DNA of 64,000 nt from Bacteroidota bacterium. GTDB taxonomy: Bacteria; Bacteroidota; Bacteroidia; Chitinophagales; Chitinophagaceae. The first letter of the stretch is position 1. Each line of letters opens with the position of its first letter. Shown piece by piece: positions 18,735-25,894 of the stretch. The notes beneath the pieces were generated by a model, which was not told where the DNA came from, did not search any database, and saw nothing but the letters and a program-made list of their open reading frames with translations. The stretch is taken from positions 310,001-374,000 of the forward strand of contig JAEWKK010000019.1 in assembly GCA_023386045.1 (NCBI GenBank), written 5' to 3'. A program made the position numbers and the translations under genes.

Positions 18735-19124
18735 ATGTATATATTCATTATGTTCTTACAGCTTGCACATACAAAACTTGAAGTATTCCATGCTGCTCGT
18801 TTGTTGGTAATTGAGTGTTATAGAATCACCAAATCATTTCCCCAGGAAGAAAAATTTTCGCTTGTTCAGCAAATAAGAAGAGCTGTAGTTTCTGTACTTT
18901 TAAATATTGCGGAGGGTTGTTCAAGAAATACCCTTGCCGAAAGAAATCGATTTTTTGTTATCTCTCGTGGCTCATTAATTGAACTTGATACGGCTTTTGA
19001 CTTAGCATATGAGCTTCATTATTGCTCGGAACATGAGCTTGAAAAACTTGGTTCTATGATTATACAAACTTTTAAGCTCCTATGTGGACTCATCAACAAG
19101 AAACAATTCACCACTAACCATTGA
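18735..19124 (+). CDS. Four helix bundle protein (S23 / 23S rRNA intervening-sequence protein family)
   Basis: A 129-residue all-helical protein. The family hallmarks are visible: an early LEVFHAARLLVIECYRIT helix, QIRRAVVSVLLNIAEG (conserved R-R-A-x-x-S-x-x-x-N-I-A-E-G), then RFFVISRGSLIELDTA. A second ATG at 18750 is an equally good start. The family includes proteins encoded inside rRNA insertions and the Avd subunit of diversity-generating retroelements, but most members have no known role. No reverse transcriptase or rRNA gene is nearby. The gene sits between inverted heptamer arrays, and its last codons (Phe-Thr-Thr-Asn-His-stop) are part of the right-hand array. This suggests that gene and arrays form one unit, perhaps mobile. 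Confidence 0.85.
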   Translation: MYIFIMFLQLAHTKLEVFHAARLLVIECYRITKSFPQEEKFSLVQQIRRAVVSVLLNIAEGCSRNTLAERNRFFVISRGSLIELDTAFDLAYELHYCSEHELEKLGSMIIQTFKLLCGLINKKQFTTNH

Positions 19125-19175
19125 CTACTGACTACTCACCAATGACCACTCACCATTGACCACTCACAATTCACC
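19106..19175. repeat. Heptamer array, ACTnACC units (10 units), right arm, inverted relative to the left arm
   Basis: Ten 7-base units: ATTCACC, ACTAACC, ATTGACT, ACTGACT, ACTCACC, AATGACC, ACTCACC, ATTGACC, ACTCACA, ATTCACC. Their reverse complements match the GGT(G/C)AGT units on the left of the four-helix-bundle gene. The array overlaps the 3' end of that gene and stops three bases before the next start codon. Confidence 0.9.
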
Positions 19176-19178
19176 ATT

Positions 19179-19910
19179 ATGAATTACAACAACATTCTCT
19201 TTCTCGACATAGAAACGGTTTCACAGTTCGAAACCTATAACCATTTGCCGGATGACTGGAAAGAACTATGGGACCTGAAAGCGGGCATCATTAACCGCAA
19301 CAGGGAAGATGAAACCAGCGAATCGGTTTACCACCGAGCCGGCATCTATGCTGAATTCGGAAAGATCATCTGCATCTCATGTGGTTATATCATGGGTTCT
19401 GGAGAAGATAAAAAACTGATCATCCGTTCCTATTGTGGTGACGATGAAAAAAAACTACTGCGTGAATTTGCCGATATGTTGCAGCAATGGAGTGGTAACA
19501 TGGAAAAATATCTCTGCGCTCATAATGGAAAGGAATTCGATTATCCTTACATCTGCAGGCGCATGATCATCAATGGCGTTGGCATTCCCGAAGCATTGAA
19601 GATCTCAGGCCGCAAGCCATGGGAAGTGCGCCACCTGGATACCATGGAGCTTTGGAAGTTCGGCGATTATAAAAATTTTACTTCTTTAAAGCTGCTGGCT
19701 AAAGTCCTGGGCATCCCTTCGCCAAAGGATGACATCGATGGAAGCATGGTCAATTCGGTATACTGGATCGAAAAAGATATTGACCGCATCGTGGAATATT
19801 GCCAGAAGGATGTGATCACGCTTACACAGGTACTGTTGCGTTTTCATTGTGAACCTATTATCAAACCCGAAAACATTTCTATCAAATATGCAGGGCAGAA
19901 TCAATTATAG
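19179..19910 (+). CDS. 3'-5' exonuclease, PolB-type DEDD superfamily
   Basis: A 243-residue nuclease related to the proofreading domain of family B polymerases but without a polymerase domain. Exo I is FLDIETV (D and E, residues 9-11), exo II is AHNGKEFDYPYICRR, and exo III is VEYCQKDVITLTQV with the last acidic residue. This places a complete DEDD metal site. The role is probably DNA repair or nucleic-acid turnover; the family has little experimental work. The start codon lies three bases after a heptamer array, so the array occupies its 5' leader. It overlaps the RidA gene by 20 bases. Confidence 0.85.
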   Translation: MNYNNILFLDIETVSQFETYNHLPDDWKELWDLKAGIINRNREDETSESVYHRAGIYAEFGKIICISCGYIMGSGEDKKLIIRSYCGDDEKKLLREFADMLQQWSGNMEKYLCAHNGKEFDYPYICRRMIINGVGIPEALKISGRKPWEVRHLDTMELWKFGDYKNFTSLKLLAKVLGIPSPKDDIDGSMVNSVYWIEKDIDRIVEYCQKDVITLTQVLLRFHCEPIIKPENISIKYAGQNQL

Positions 19911-20277
19911 TTCAGGTGCCGTTTGGGAAGATGTAGTGGGATACAGTCGCGCAGTAAAAATTGGCAATCAGGTTGAAGTTAGTGGCACAGTGGCTTCAGA
20001 TGAAAATGGAAATGTGGTAGGACGTGAAGACGCGTACCAGCAAACTGCTTTTATTCTTCAGAAAATTGAACGGGCCTTATTGAAGGCCGGCGCCTCGTTG
20101 AAAGACGTGGTCCGAACAAGAATGTTTGTTACAGACATTTCACGATTTAATGAATATGCCAAAGCACACTCAGAAGCTTTTTCTGATATCCGGCCCTGCA
20201 CCTCCATGTATGAGGTAAAAGCGCTGGTAGGTCCTGAGTTCCTGATTGAAATCGAGGCCACAGCTTTTCTTTCATAG
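19891..20277 (+). CDS. RidA family protein (YjgF/YER057c/UK114)
   Basis: A 128-residue RidA-like protein. Its members deaminate reactive enamine/imine intermediates made by PLP enzymes. The start at ATG 19891 (MQGRINYSSGAVWED) is chosen because it aligns with the family N-terminus; a further upstream ATG would extend into the exonuclease gene. Family features are the VEVSGTVASDENGNVVG strand, the VRTRMFVTDIS block and the terminal PEFLIEIEATAFL. The usual Arg of RidA proper is in VVRTRMFVTD, while the end of the protein differs from the canonical VEIDAVA, so activity is not certain. The reading frame overlaps the exonuclease by 20 bases, indicating co-translation. Confidence 0.88.
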   Translation, partial: QGRINYSSGAVWEDVVGYSRAVKIGNQVEVSGTVASDENGNVVGREDAYQQTAFILQKIERALLKAGASLKDVVRTRMFVTDISRFNEYAKAHSEAFSDIRPCTSMYEVKALVGPEFLIEIEATAFLS

Positions 20278-20318
20278 CCGAAAATCTTTATATTTAGCCG
20301 CAATCAAAATTAACGTAC

Positions 20319-22067
20319 ATGAAAAAACTTATGGCTGCCGCTATTGGCATGCTATCCATGCAAATGATTTTTGCCCAGACTTATAAACTAAGCTGGGGCG
20401 AAGAAATGAAATTGAAAAAAGGCACGACTGATATCGACATCATCGCTGCAGACAATTCGGGACTTTACTTTACGGAGAAAAGGCTGGCGATGACAGGATA
20501 CTTTGTTATTGGGGCCAGTTACGGAACAGCAAACAAGCTTTATAAGCTGGATAAAAACTTCAACGAAGTTTTTGAGAAGGATTATAAGAAAGAGCTCAAA
20601 GGATATGATTTCCATAGCTTCCAGATGCTGGACAATGAGCTGTTCATGTTTGTAACGGACTACATAAGAAAAGAAAAGCTATTCAAGGTTTTTGTGGCCA
20701 AAATTGATAAAGGAAGCGGCGCTCTCCTGGGAGAGTTTTCAGAAATCGGAAGCTACGAGCTGGAGAACAAACGTGAAGATTTTGACATGGCGGTCAATCC
20801 TATCCGCAATGGTACAGCCTTCCTGGCTGTGGCCAACATCTCGGGCAAGGAAAGGGTTGCTTTGGGTGTTACCGTTCTGGACAAAAACCTGAAGAAGAAA
20901 GAAAGCGCCATCATAAATATGTCAATCGAACCAGGACGTTATAGCCTGGAAGACGTTCAACTTACAAATACCAACAAGATTGTTGTGCTGGGACGCGAGT
21001 TTGAAGAGACCACTATAGGAAAAAAGAAAAAAAAGAAACTGGTCTTTAAACAGTTTACCATGTCTATTTACAACAATAAAGGCAAAAAAGAAAAAGATGT
21101 GAGCCTTAACTCTGGTGACAGGTTTGTTATTGGTGGGAAACTGATAGAGTCACCGACTGGAGAAATGCTACTTGCCGGCTTTCATAGCAACACTTCAAAA
21201 AAAGAAGATCTCAACGGTTTTTTTATTAATAAGGTGGATGCCGAAAAAGGTGAGGTTGTATTGAGTTCTTTCAAGGAGATTAATACGGCCATGCTTGGAA
21301 AAAGCTTTGAAGATCCTTCTGATGAAGACGATGAAATAAAGGAAAACAAAAAGGAAAAAATGAAGGTGAAGGAAGATGACGACCAGGATGAATTACCCAA
21401 CAGGTTTATCATAAAGTCTGTAGACATCAACCCGGCAGATAATTCCATCATCATCACCAGCGAAATATCACAGTATTCCTACTATTCTTACACCAGGTCA
21501 AGCTATAATTCTTCTACAAAATCGTGGAGCACCTCAACTACTTATATTCACCGCTTCACCAATAAGGATATCCTGGTGATCAATGCGGATAAAAATGGGA
21601 ACATTAAGTGGATCAATGATATCCCCAAATCTCAGGTAGAGGAGATCCGCAGTTCTTCAAGCGGGAATATCTCAAACGGAATCGGTGTTACTTCTGAATC
21701 ATCCACAGCCGGTTATTTTGTACGTGGAGGTGGTATGCCTTATTATTCTTCCTATACCCGCCTGCTGACCGACAAGACCCTTGTGCTGCTCATTAACGAC
21801 CACGCCAGTAATAATGTGATCAGTAGTTATGGCGACAAAGTGAAGACCATTTATAATTTCAAAAAACAAAGCAACGCTTACGGGATTTCCATTGACCTGG
21901 CCACGGGTAAAATGACTAAACGCATGATTGCTGAAAATACAAAGGACGCGATACTTACACCCCGACATGCAATGGTGGTTGGCAGCGAGATATATATGCC
22001 TTCCTGGAGAATGCATGCACTTGCCAAGTCTGAACTCAAATTTGCTAAGATCTCGGTAAAACCCTGA
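20319..22067 (+). CDS. Secreted protein of unknown function
   Basis: A 582-residue protein with a signal peptide (MKKLMAAAIGMLSMQMIFAQ). The body alternates short beta strands with Lys-rich turns (KLDKNFNEVFEKDYKKELKG, VLDKNLKKKESAI). An acidic, Lys-rich linker around residues 328-352 carries SDEDDEIKENKKEKMKV. Phrases such as KIVVLGREFEE and DKNGNIKWINDIPKSQ look like beta-propeller or Kelch-like blades, but no family could be named. It is exported, most likely to the periplasm or cell surface. It ends 30 bases before a strong terminator. Confidence 0.75.
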   Translation: MKKLMAAAIGMLSMQMIFAQTYKLSWGEEMKLKKGTTDIDIIAADNSGLYFTEKRLAMTGYFVIGASYGTANKLYKLDKNFNEVFEKDYKKELKGYDFHSFQMLDNELFMFVTDYIRKEKLFKVFVAKIDKGSGALLGEFSEIGSYELENKREDFDMAVNPIRNGTAFLAVANISGKERVALGVTVLDKNLKKKESAIINMSIEPGRYSLEDVQLTNTNKIVVLGREFEETTIGKKKKKKLVFKQFTMSIYNNKGKKEKDVSLNSGDRFVIGGKLIESPTGEMLLAGFHSNTSKKEDLNGFFINKVDAEKGEVVLSSFKEINTAMLGKSFEDPSDEDDEIKENKKEKMKVKEDDDQDELPNRFIIKSVDINPADNSIIITSEISQYSYYSYTRSSYNSSTKSWSTSTTYIHRFTNKDILVINADKNGNIKWINDIPKSQVEEIRSSSSGNISNGIGVTSESSTAGYFVRGGGMPYYSSYTRLLTDKTLVLLINDHASNNVISSYGDKVKTIYNFKKQSNAYGISIDLATGKMTKRMIAENTKDAILTPRHAMVVGSEIYMPSWRMHALAKSELKFAKISVKP

Positions 22068-22097
22068 TAGCTTTTACGCTCGCGATACAAACGCAAA

Positions 22098-22133
22098 ATG
22101 TTCGCTCCTCTTTAGGGGCGAACATTTATTTTT
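22098..22133 (+). terminator. Rho-independent terminator
   Basis: Stem ATGTTCGCTCC / GGGGCGAACAT (11 pairs with one T-G) around a TCTTTA loop, followed by TTATTTTTA. It closes the transcript of the secreted protein. Confidence 0.88.
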
Positions 22134-22149
22134 ATGAGAAATAAAAACC

Positions 22150-23298
22150 TTGCACCCTCATATTACTTCCAGGCTTCCCAATGTAGGAACAACCATTTTC
22201 ACTGTCATGAGTTCTCTGGCTGCCAAACACCAGGCGATCAATCTTGGACAAGGGTTTCCTGACTTTCCTATGAATGATGAACTGATCTCTCTGGTGAATG
22301 ATGCCATGAAATCGGGTCATAACCAGTACGTGCATATGAATGGCTACCCTTTGCTGCGCGAAGCTTTGGCAGAAAAGGTGGAAGGTTTATATAAGACCCG
22401 CATCAATGCTGATACCGAGATCACGATCACACCTGGTGGTACTTACGCTTTATATACTTCATTAACCACGATACTTCAACCCGGCGATGAAGTAATTGTT
22501 TTTGAACCTGCTTACGATAGTTATATTCCAGCTATTGAGTTGAACGGAGCAAAAGCCATCACGATCGAATTGATTTATCCTGATTATGGCATCAATTGGG
22601 AAGAAGTTAAAAACAAAATCAACAGTCGCACAAAGGCCATCATGATCAATTCACCGCACAATCCATCCGGATCTGTGCTCACTGCTTCCGATATAGAATC
22701 GCTGCGGCGGATTGTTCAAAACACCAATATCTTCATCATCAGCGATGAGGTTTATGAACACCTGATCTTCGATGAAAAAGAGCACCTCAGTATTTTAAAA
22801 TATCCTGACCTGTTTGAAAGAAGCTTTGTTTGTTTTTCATTTGGCAAGGTCTATCACTGTACCGGATGGAAGCTGGGTTATTGTATTGCGCCGGCCCCTC
22901 TTATGCAGGAGTTCAGGAAAATTCACCAATTCAACTGCTTTACCTGTGATACACCCAAGCAGGTGGCATTGGCTTCTTTCATCCAACAAAAAGAGAATTA
23001 TCTAAGCCTCGGAAAATTCCTGCAACAGAAAAGGGATTATTTTCAACAGCTGATGTCTCAAACCAAATTGAAAGCCCTTCCCAGCCATGGAAGCTATTTT
23101 CAGTTGTATTCCTACCAGGGACTTTCTGAGCTTTCAGAAAAGGATTTTGCAATTGAGCTTACAGCAAAGTTTGGGGTTACTACCATCCCTGTCTCCGCGT
23201 TTTACAGTAAGGAAGTAAATCACCAGGTACTGCGCTTTTGTTTCGCTAAAAAAGAAAGCACCCTGGAAGCCGCCGTAGAAAGACTTCTCAGTCTTTAA
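22150..23298 (+). CDS. Methionine aminotransferase, PLP-dependent class I/II (YbdL / kynurenine aminotransferase type)
   Basis: PLP fold-type I transaminase of 382 residues. The best start is TTG at 22150: it gives HPHITSRLPNVGTTIFTVMSSLA, which matches the family N-terminus, while an in-frame stop lies 13 bases upstream and the next ATG would cut off conserved residues. Further marks are NLGQGFPDF, NSPHNPSGS, ISDEVYEHLIFD and the PLP lysine in SFGKVYHCTGWKLGY. The F-x-C-x-x-P-x-Q string after it is typical of YbdL-like methionine transaminases. It probably converts methionine and a keto acid in salvage. It lies between a terminator and the ars operon. Confidence 0.9.
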   Translation: MHPHITSRLPNVGTTIFTVMSSLAAKHQAINLGQGFPDFPMNDELISLVNDAMKSGHNQYVHMNGYPLLREALAEKVEGLYKTRINADTEITITPGGTYALYTSLTTILQPGDEVIVFEPAYDSYIPAIELNGAKAITIELIYPDYGINWEEVKNKINSRTKAIMINSPHNPSGSVLTASDIESLRRIVQNTNIFIISDEVYEHLIFDEKEHLSILKYPDLFERSFVCFSFGKVYHCTGWKLGYCIAPAPLMQEFRKIHQFNCFTCDTPKQVALASFIQQKENYLSLGKFLQQKRDYFQQLMSQTKLKALPSHGSYFQLYSYQGLSELSEKDFAIELTAKFGVTTIPVSAFYSKEVNHQVLRFCFAKKESTLEAAVERLLSL

Positions 23299-23318
23299 TT
23301 TTTTTATTTTAAAAAATA

Positions 23319-23363
23319 TTTGTCCGTCTGATTTCTTTAATCGTATATTTGCGATATAAGATT
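23319..23363 (+). promoter_or_regulatory. arsR promoter overlapped by a palindromic operator
   Basis: A TTTG (-33 type, 23319-23322) lies 21 bases before TATATTTG (-7 type, 23344-23351), which matches the Bacteroidota consensus TAnnTTTG exactly. Across the -7 box sits a palindrome, 23339-23363, with half sites AATCnTATAT and ATATAnGATT separated by five bases. Nine of ten bases in each arm pair. An ArsR dimer bound here would block the promoter. The start codon follows 8 bases later. Confidence 0.75.
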
Positions 23364-23371
23364 ATAAAAAC

Positions 23372-23704
23372 ATGGCAATTCATAAAAAAGAAGCCTTTGG
23401 TAAAAAAGAACAGGAGCTGGCAGAATTTGCCAAAGCATTGAGCCACCCTGCAAGGATCGCCATCCTGAAAGTACTGGCACAAAGAAACGAATGCATCTGC
23501 GGCGAACTGGTAGACATGCTTCCCCTGGCTCAATCCACCGTATCTCAACACCTTAAGGAATTGAAAAATGCAGGACTGATTGATGGTACCATCGATGGAC
23601 CACGAAGTTGTTATTGTATCAACTGGAAGGCTTTTGAAAAGTTCAGCAATGATATCGGCAGCCTGTTTCTTAACCTCAAAGCAAAAAACGAAAAATGCTG
23701 TTAG
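23372..23704 (+). CDS. arsR: ArsR/SmtB family metalloregulatory repressor
   Basis: A 110-residue winged-helix repressor. The recognition helix is LPLAQSTVSQHLKELKNAGLI (residues about 50-70). Before it lies ECICGELVD with Cys41 and Cys43, a CxC arrangement like the As(III) site in the ELCVC-type ArsR proteins. A second CxC (Cys80, Cys82) and a terminal Cys pair (109-110) add possible ligands. The neighbours arsM and arsN2 indicate arsenite as the inducer. It probably represses itself and the following genes through the palindrome in its promoter. Confidence 0.9.
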   Translation: MAIHKKEAFGKKEQELAEFAKALSHPARIAILKVLAQRNECICGELVDMLPLAQSTVSQHLKELKNAGLIDGTIDGPRSCYCINWKAFEKFSNDIGSLFLNLKAKNEKCC

Positions 23705-23773
23705 GATGATAAATGATCGTGGCCACTTTAATTTATTATCCCGGCTATTGATTCACCATAAAAATTAAACGTA

Positions 23774-24607
23774 ATGAATAACGAAACTCAATTAAAAGAA
23801 CTGGTCAAAGAAAAATACAGCCAGATCGCTTCACAGTCAAAAGAACAAAACAGTTCTTCCTGTTGCGGTGCCACAGGATGTGCCACCGATTCATATACCA
23901 TTATGTCCGACGACTATTCCAGTCTGGAAGGATATAATCCAGATGCAGACCTGGGACTGGGATGTGGCATTCCTACCCAATATGCAAAGATCAAAGAAGG
24001 ATATACGGTGATCGACCTCGGTAGCGGGGCAGGAAATGATGCATTTGTTGCCAGGCGCTATACGGGTGAAACAGGAAAGGTCATTGGTATTGATTTCAGC
24101 GAAGCCATGATTGAAAAAGCAAGAGCCAACGTGGACAAACTGGGTTACAACAATATTGAATTCAGGCAGGGCGATATCGAGAAAATTCCAGTAGCTGGTA
24201 ATAAAGCTGATGTGGTTTTAAGCAACTGCGTCCTCAATCTCGTTCCCAATAAAAAGAATGTTTTTTCAGAGATCTTCCGCGTATTAAAATCAGGTGGACA
24301 TTTTTCTATTTCTGATATCGTTTTACAGGGCAGGCTTCCTGAAAAACTAAGAACAGCTGCTGAAATGTATGCCGGTTGCGTATCGGGAGCGATTCCTAAA
24401 GATGATTACCTGAAACTTGTACACGAAGCTGGCTTTAAGAATATTTCCATTCTTAAAGAAAAAAAGATCCTGATACCAGATGAAATCCTCCGCCAGTATT
24501 TGAACGAAGAGGAATTAAAGGATCTCCAACACAATGATCCGGGGATTTACAGCATCACCGTATATGCTGAAAAGCCTTGCTGTGATCCAAAATCGGGCTG
24601 TTGTTAA
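23774..24607 (+). CDS. arsM: Arsenite S-adenosylmethionine methyltransferase
   Basis: Methylates trivalent arsenic with SAM in the cytoplasm. The 277 residues show the SAM-binding core VIDLGSGAGNDAFVA, the GIDFSEAMIEKA acidic loop and QGDIEKIP. The arsenic-binding cysteines of ArsM are visible: Cys64 in GLGCGIP, Cys152 in SNCVLNL and Cys202 in YAGCVSGA, plus an N-terminal pair (Cys30-31). The C-terminus carries two further Cys pairs (PCCDPKSGCC), a common ArsM tail. It is 69 bases after arsR, presumably in one transcript. Confidence 0.95.
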   Translation: MNNETQLKELVKEKYSQIASQSKEQNSSSCCGATGCATDSYTIMSDDYSSLEGYNPDADLGLGCGIPTQYAKIKEGYTVIDLGSGAGNDAFVARRYTGETGKVIGIDFSEAMIEKARANVDKLGYNNIEFRQGDIEKIPVAGNKADVVLSNCVLNLVPNKKNVFSEIFRVLKSGGHFSISDIVLQGRLPEKLRTAAEMYAGCVSGAIPKDDYLKLVHEAGFKNISILKEKKILIPDEILRQYLNEEELKDLQHNDPGIYSITVYAEKPCCDPKSGCC

Positions 24608-24629
24608 TCTTCACCAATAAAAAAGAAAC

Positions 24630-24683
24630 ATGCAAACAAGATCAGACAATGCAGAACCCTGCTGCACAAAACCATGTTGTTAA
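24630..24683 (+). CDS. 17-residue cysteine-pair micropeptide in the ars operon (putative)
   Basis: Not a called gene: an ATG frame of 17 codons, MQTRSDNAEPCCTKPCC, ending with TAA, 22 bases after the arsM stop and 5 bases before a terminator hairpin. The CCTKPCC ending echoes the CCDPKSGCC tail of ArsM and the terminal CC of ArsR. Two vicinal Cys pairs could bind As(III) or another soft metal. Two readings are open: a true metal-binding micropeptide, or a leftover copy of an ArsM tail. No clear ribosome-binding site is seen, but that is normal in this phylum. Confidence 0.4.
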   Translation: MQTRSDNAEPCCTKPCC

Positions 24684-24688
24684 ACCAC

Positions 24689-24714
24689 GGGCTCTCCGGA
24701 GCCCTTTATCTTTA
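24689..24714 (+). terminator. Rho-independent terminator or attenuator between arsM and arsN2
   Basis: Perfect stem GGGCTC / GAGCCC around TCCG, then TTTATCTTTA. The arsN2 start follows 4 bases later. The hairpin may thus limit read-through from arsRM into arsN2. The tail TATCTTTA also resembles a weak -7 box. Confidence 0.75.
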
Positions 24715-24718
24715 TAGT

Positions 24719-25156
24719 ATGCAGATCATTCCTTTACCATCAGAACATTTTGAAACGGCCATTGCGCTGTTAAAGCAAAACAACCTGCCCATTGAAGACA
24801 TAAGCTCTGGTACGCAGTTGTTTATTGCCGAAGAAAACAATGAAGTGCTGGGTACCATTGGAGTTGAATATGATTTTAATGATGCCCTTCTTCGCAGCCT
24901 TAGTGTGAACACGAACAAAAGAAATAAAGGAATCGGACTTTCGCTGGTGAACTTTATTGAAGACTATGTTCAAAAACAGGGAGTTGAAAATATTTACCTT
25001 CTCACAACCACCGCTGCTGATTTTTTCTCCAGGCATGATTACCAGGAAATCTCCCGGGACTCAATACCTCCTTTCATCATGCAATCATCTGAGTTTACTT
25101 CGATATGTCCTTCAACAGCCATAGTAATGAAAAAAGAGCTGCACAAACTCCATTAA
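24719..25156 (+). CDS. arsN2: ArsN2-type GNAT N-acetyltransferase linked to arsenic resistance
   Basis: A 145-residue GNAT protein; the start MQIIPLPSEHF is chosen because the longer frame reads through the terminator. The N-terminus is followed by TQLFIAEENNEVLGTIGVE and DALLRSLSVNTNKRNKGIGLSLV (motif A). The distinctive ArsN2 ending is LLTTTAADFFSRHDYQEISRDSIPP and CPSTAIVMKK. ArsN1 acetylates arsinothricin and phosphinothricin; the true substrate of ArsN2 is less clear. Context with arsR and arsM supports a role in arsenic defence. Confidence 0.85.
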   Translation: MQIIPLPSEHFETAIALLKQNNLPIEDISSGTQLFIAEENNEVLGTIGVEYDFNDALLRSLSVNTNKRNKGIGLSLVNFIEDYVQKQGVENIYLLTTTAADFFSRHDYQEISRDSIPPFIMQSSEFTSICPSTAIVMKKELHKLH

Positions 25157-25192
25157 CATTTTAAGTTGTGAGAGACTTCTTTATTTTGTGCC

Positions 25193-25894
25193 ATGTTCAG
25201 GGACAAACTCACTGCAATTGAAAAAAGCATCCTCCTCCTGGTTTTGCTTTTGGTAGCCGCCGGCTTTGTACTTTTCTATTCCAACCTCAGTGCTTTTGAA
25301 TGGTATGTTAAGGAAGACAGCCTGGTTGAATGGATTACCGTTTTTGGCCTGCTCCTGGGTTCTTTTGTGAGCCTTGGTCGATTCTTTAAATTATTCAAAT
25401 TTAAAAACTGGTGGTTCCTTACTGTTACATTTTTGCTTGGCCTGCTTTTGTTTTTTGCTGCAGGTGAAGAGATCTCCTGGGGACAAAGAATTTTTGGTAT
25501 CCAGAGCTCTGAATATTTTCAAAAGCACAATGCCCAGGGAGAAACCAACCTGCACAATCTTGTTGTAAATGGAGTGAAGATCAATAAGCTGATTTTTTCA
25601 TTGGTACTGAGCATTGCCCTGGGGATTTACCTGATCGTAGTTCCCTTGTTACATGCAAAGAATAAAAGCATGAAAAATTTCCTGGATCGCAGCGGGGTGC
25701 CTGTTGCCAGGCTTTACCAGGTTATTGCTATCATTCTTGTGTTTGGATTAACTGCCCTCATACCACATGGCAAAAATCCTGAAATACTTGAAGGCGGAGC
25801 AGCTCTTCTATTTTTCCTCATCGTACGTTACCCGGCGAACCTCTATGTTTTTAACAGGGAAAGTTCAATGCTTAATAATTCTCGCAAGCATTAA
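25193..25894 (+). CDS. Polytopic membrane protein with a GEEISWGQRI motif, uncharacterised
   Basis: A 233-residue inner-membrane protein with about six hydrophobic segments (residues 11-30, 43-62, 73-90, 133-152, 175-192, 200-215). A striking polar stretch after the third helix reads AAGEEISWGQRIFG and, shortly after, NAQGETNLHNLVVNG. The clustered Glu, Arg, His and Asn at a membrane edge suggest a catalytic or ion-binding site. I recall this motif only in uncharacterised proteins. The 3' end overlaps the convergent GT39 gene by 30 bases. Confidence 0.75.
   Translation: MFRDKLTAIEKSILLLVLLLVAAGFVLFYSNLSAFEWYVKEDSLVEWITVFGLLLGSFVSLGRFFKLFKFKNWWFLTVTFLLGLLLFFAAGEEISWGQRIFGIQSSEYFQKHNAQGETNLHNLVVNGVKINKLIFSLVLSIALGIYLIVVPLLHAKNKSMKNFLDRSGVPVARLYQVIAIILVFGLTALIPHGKNPEILEGGAALLFFLIVRYPANLYVFNRESSMLNNSRKH

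Noticed and set aside
18735..19124. Diversity-generating retroelement, suggested by the Avd-like four-helix-bundle protein.
   Set aside because: No reverse transcriptase frame and no template/variable repeat pair with A-specific changes was seen in the window.
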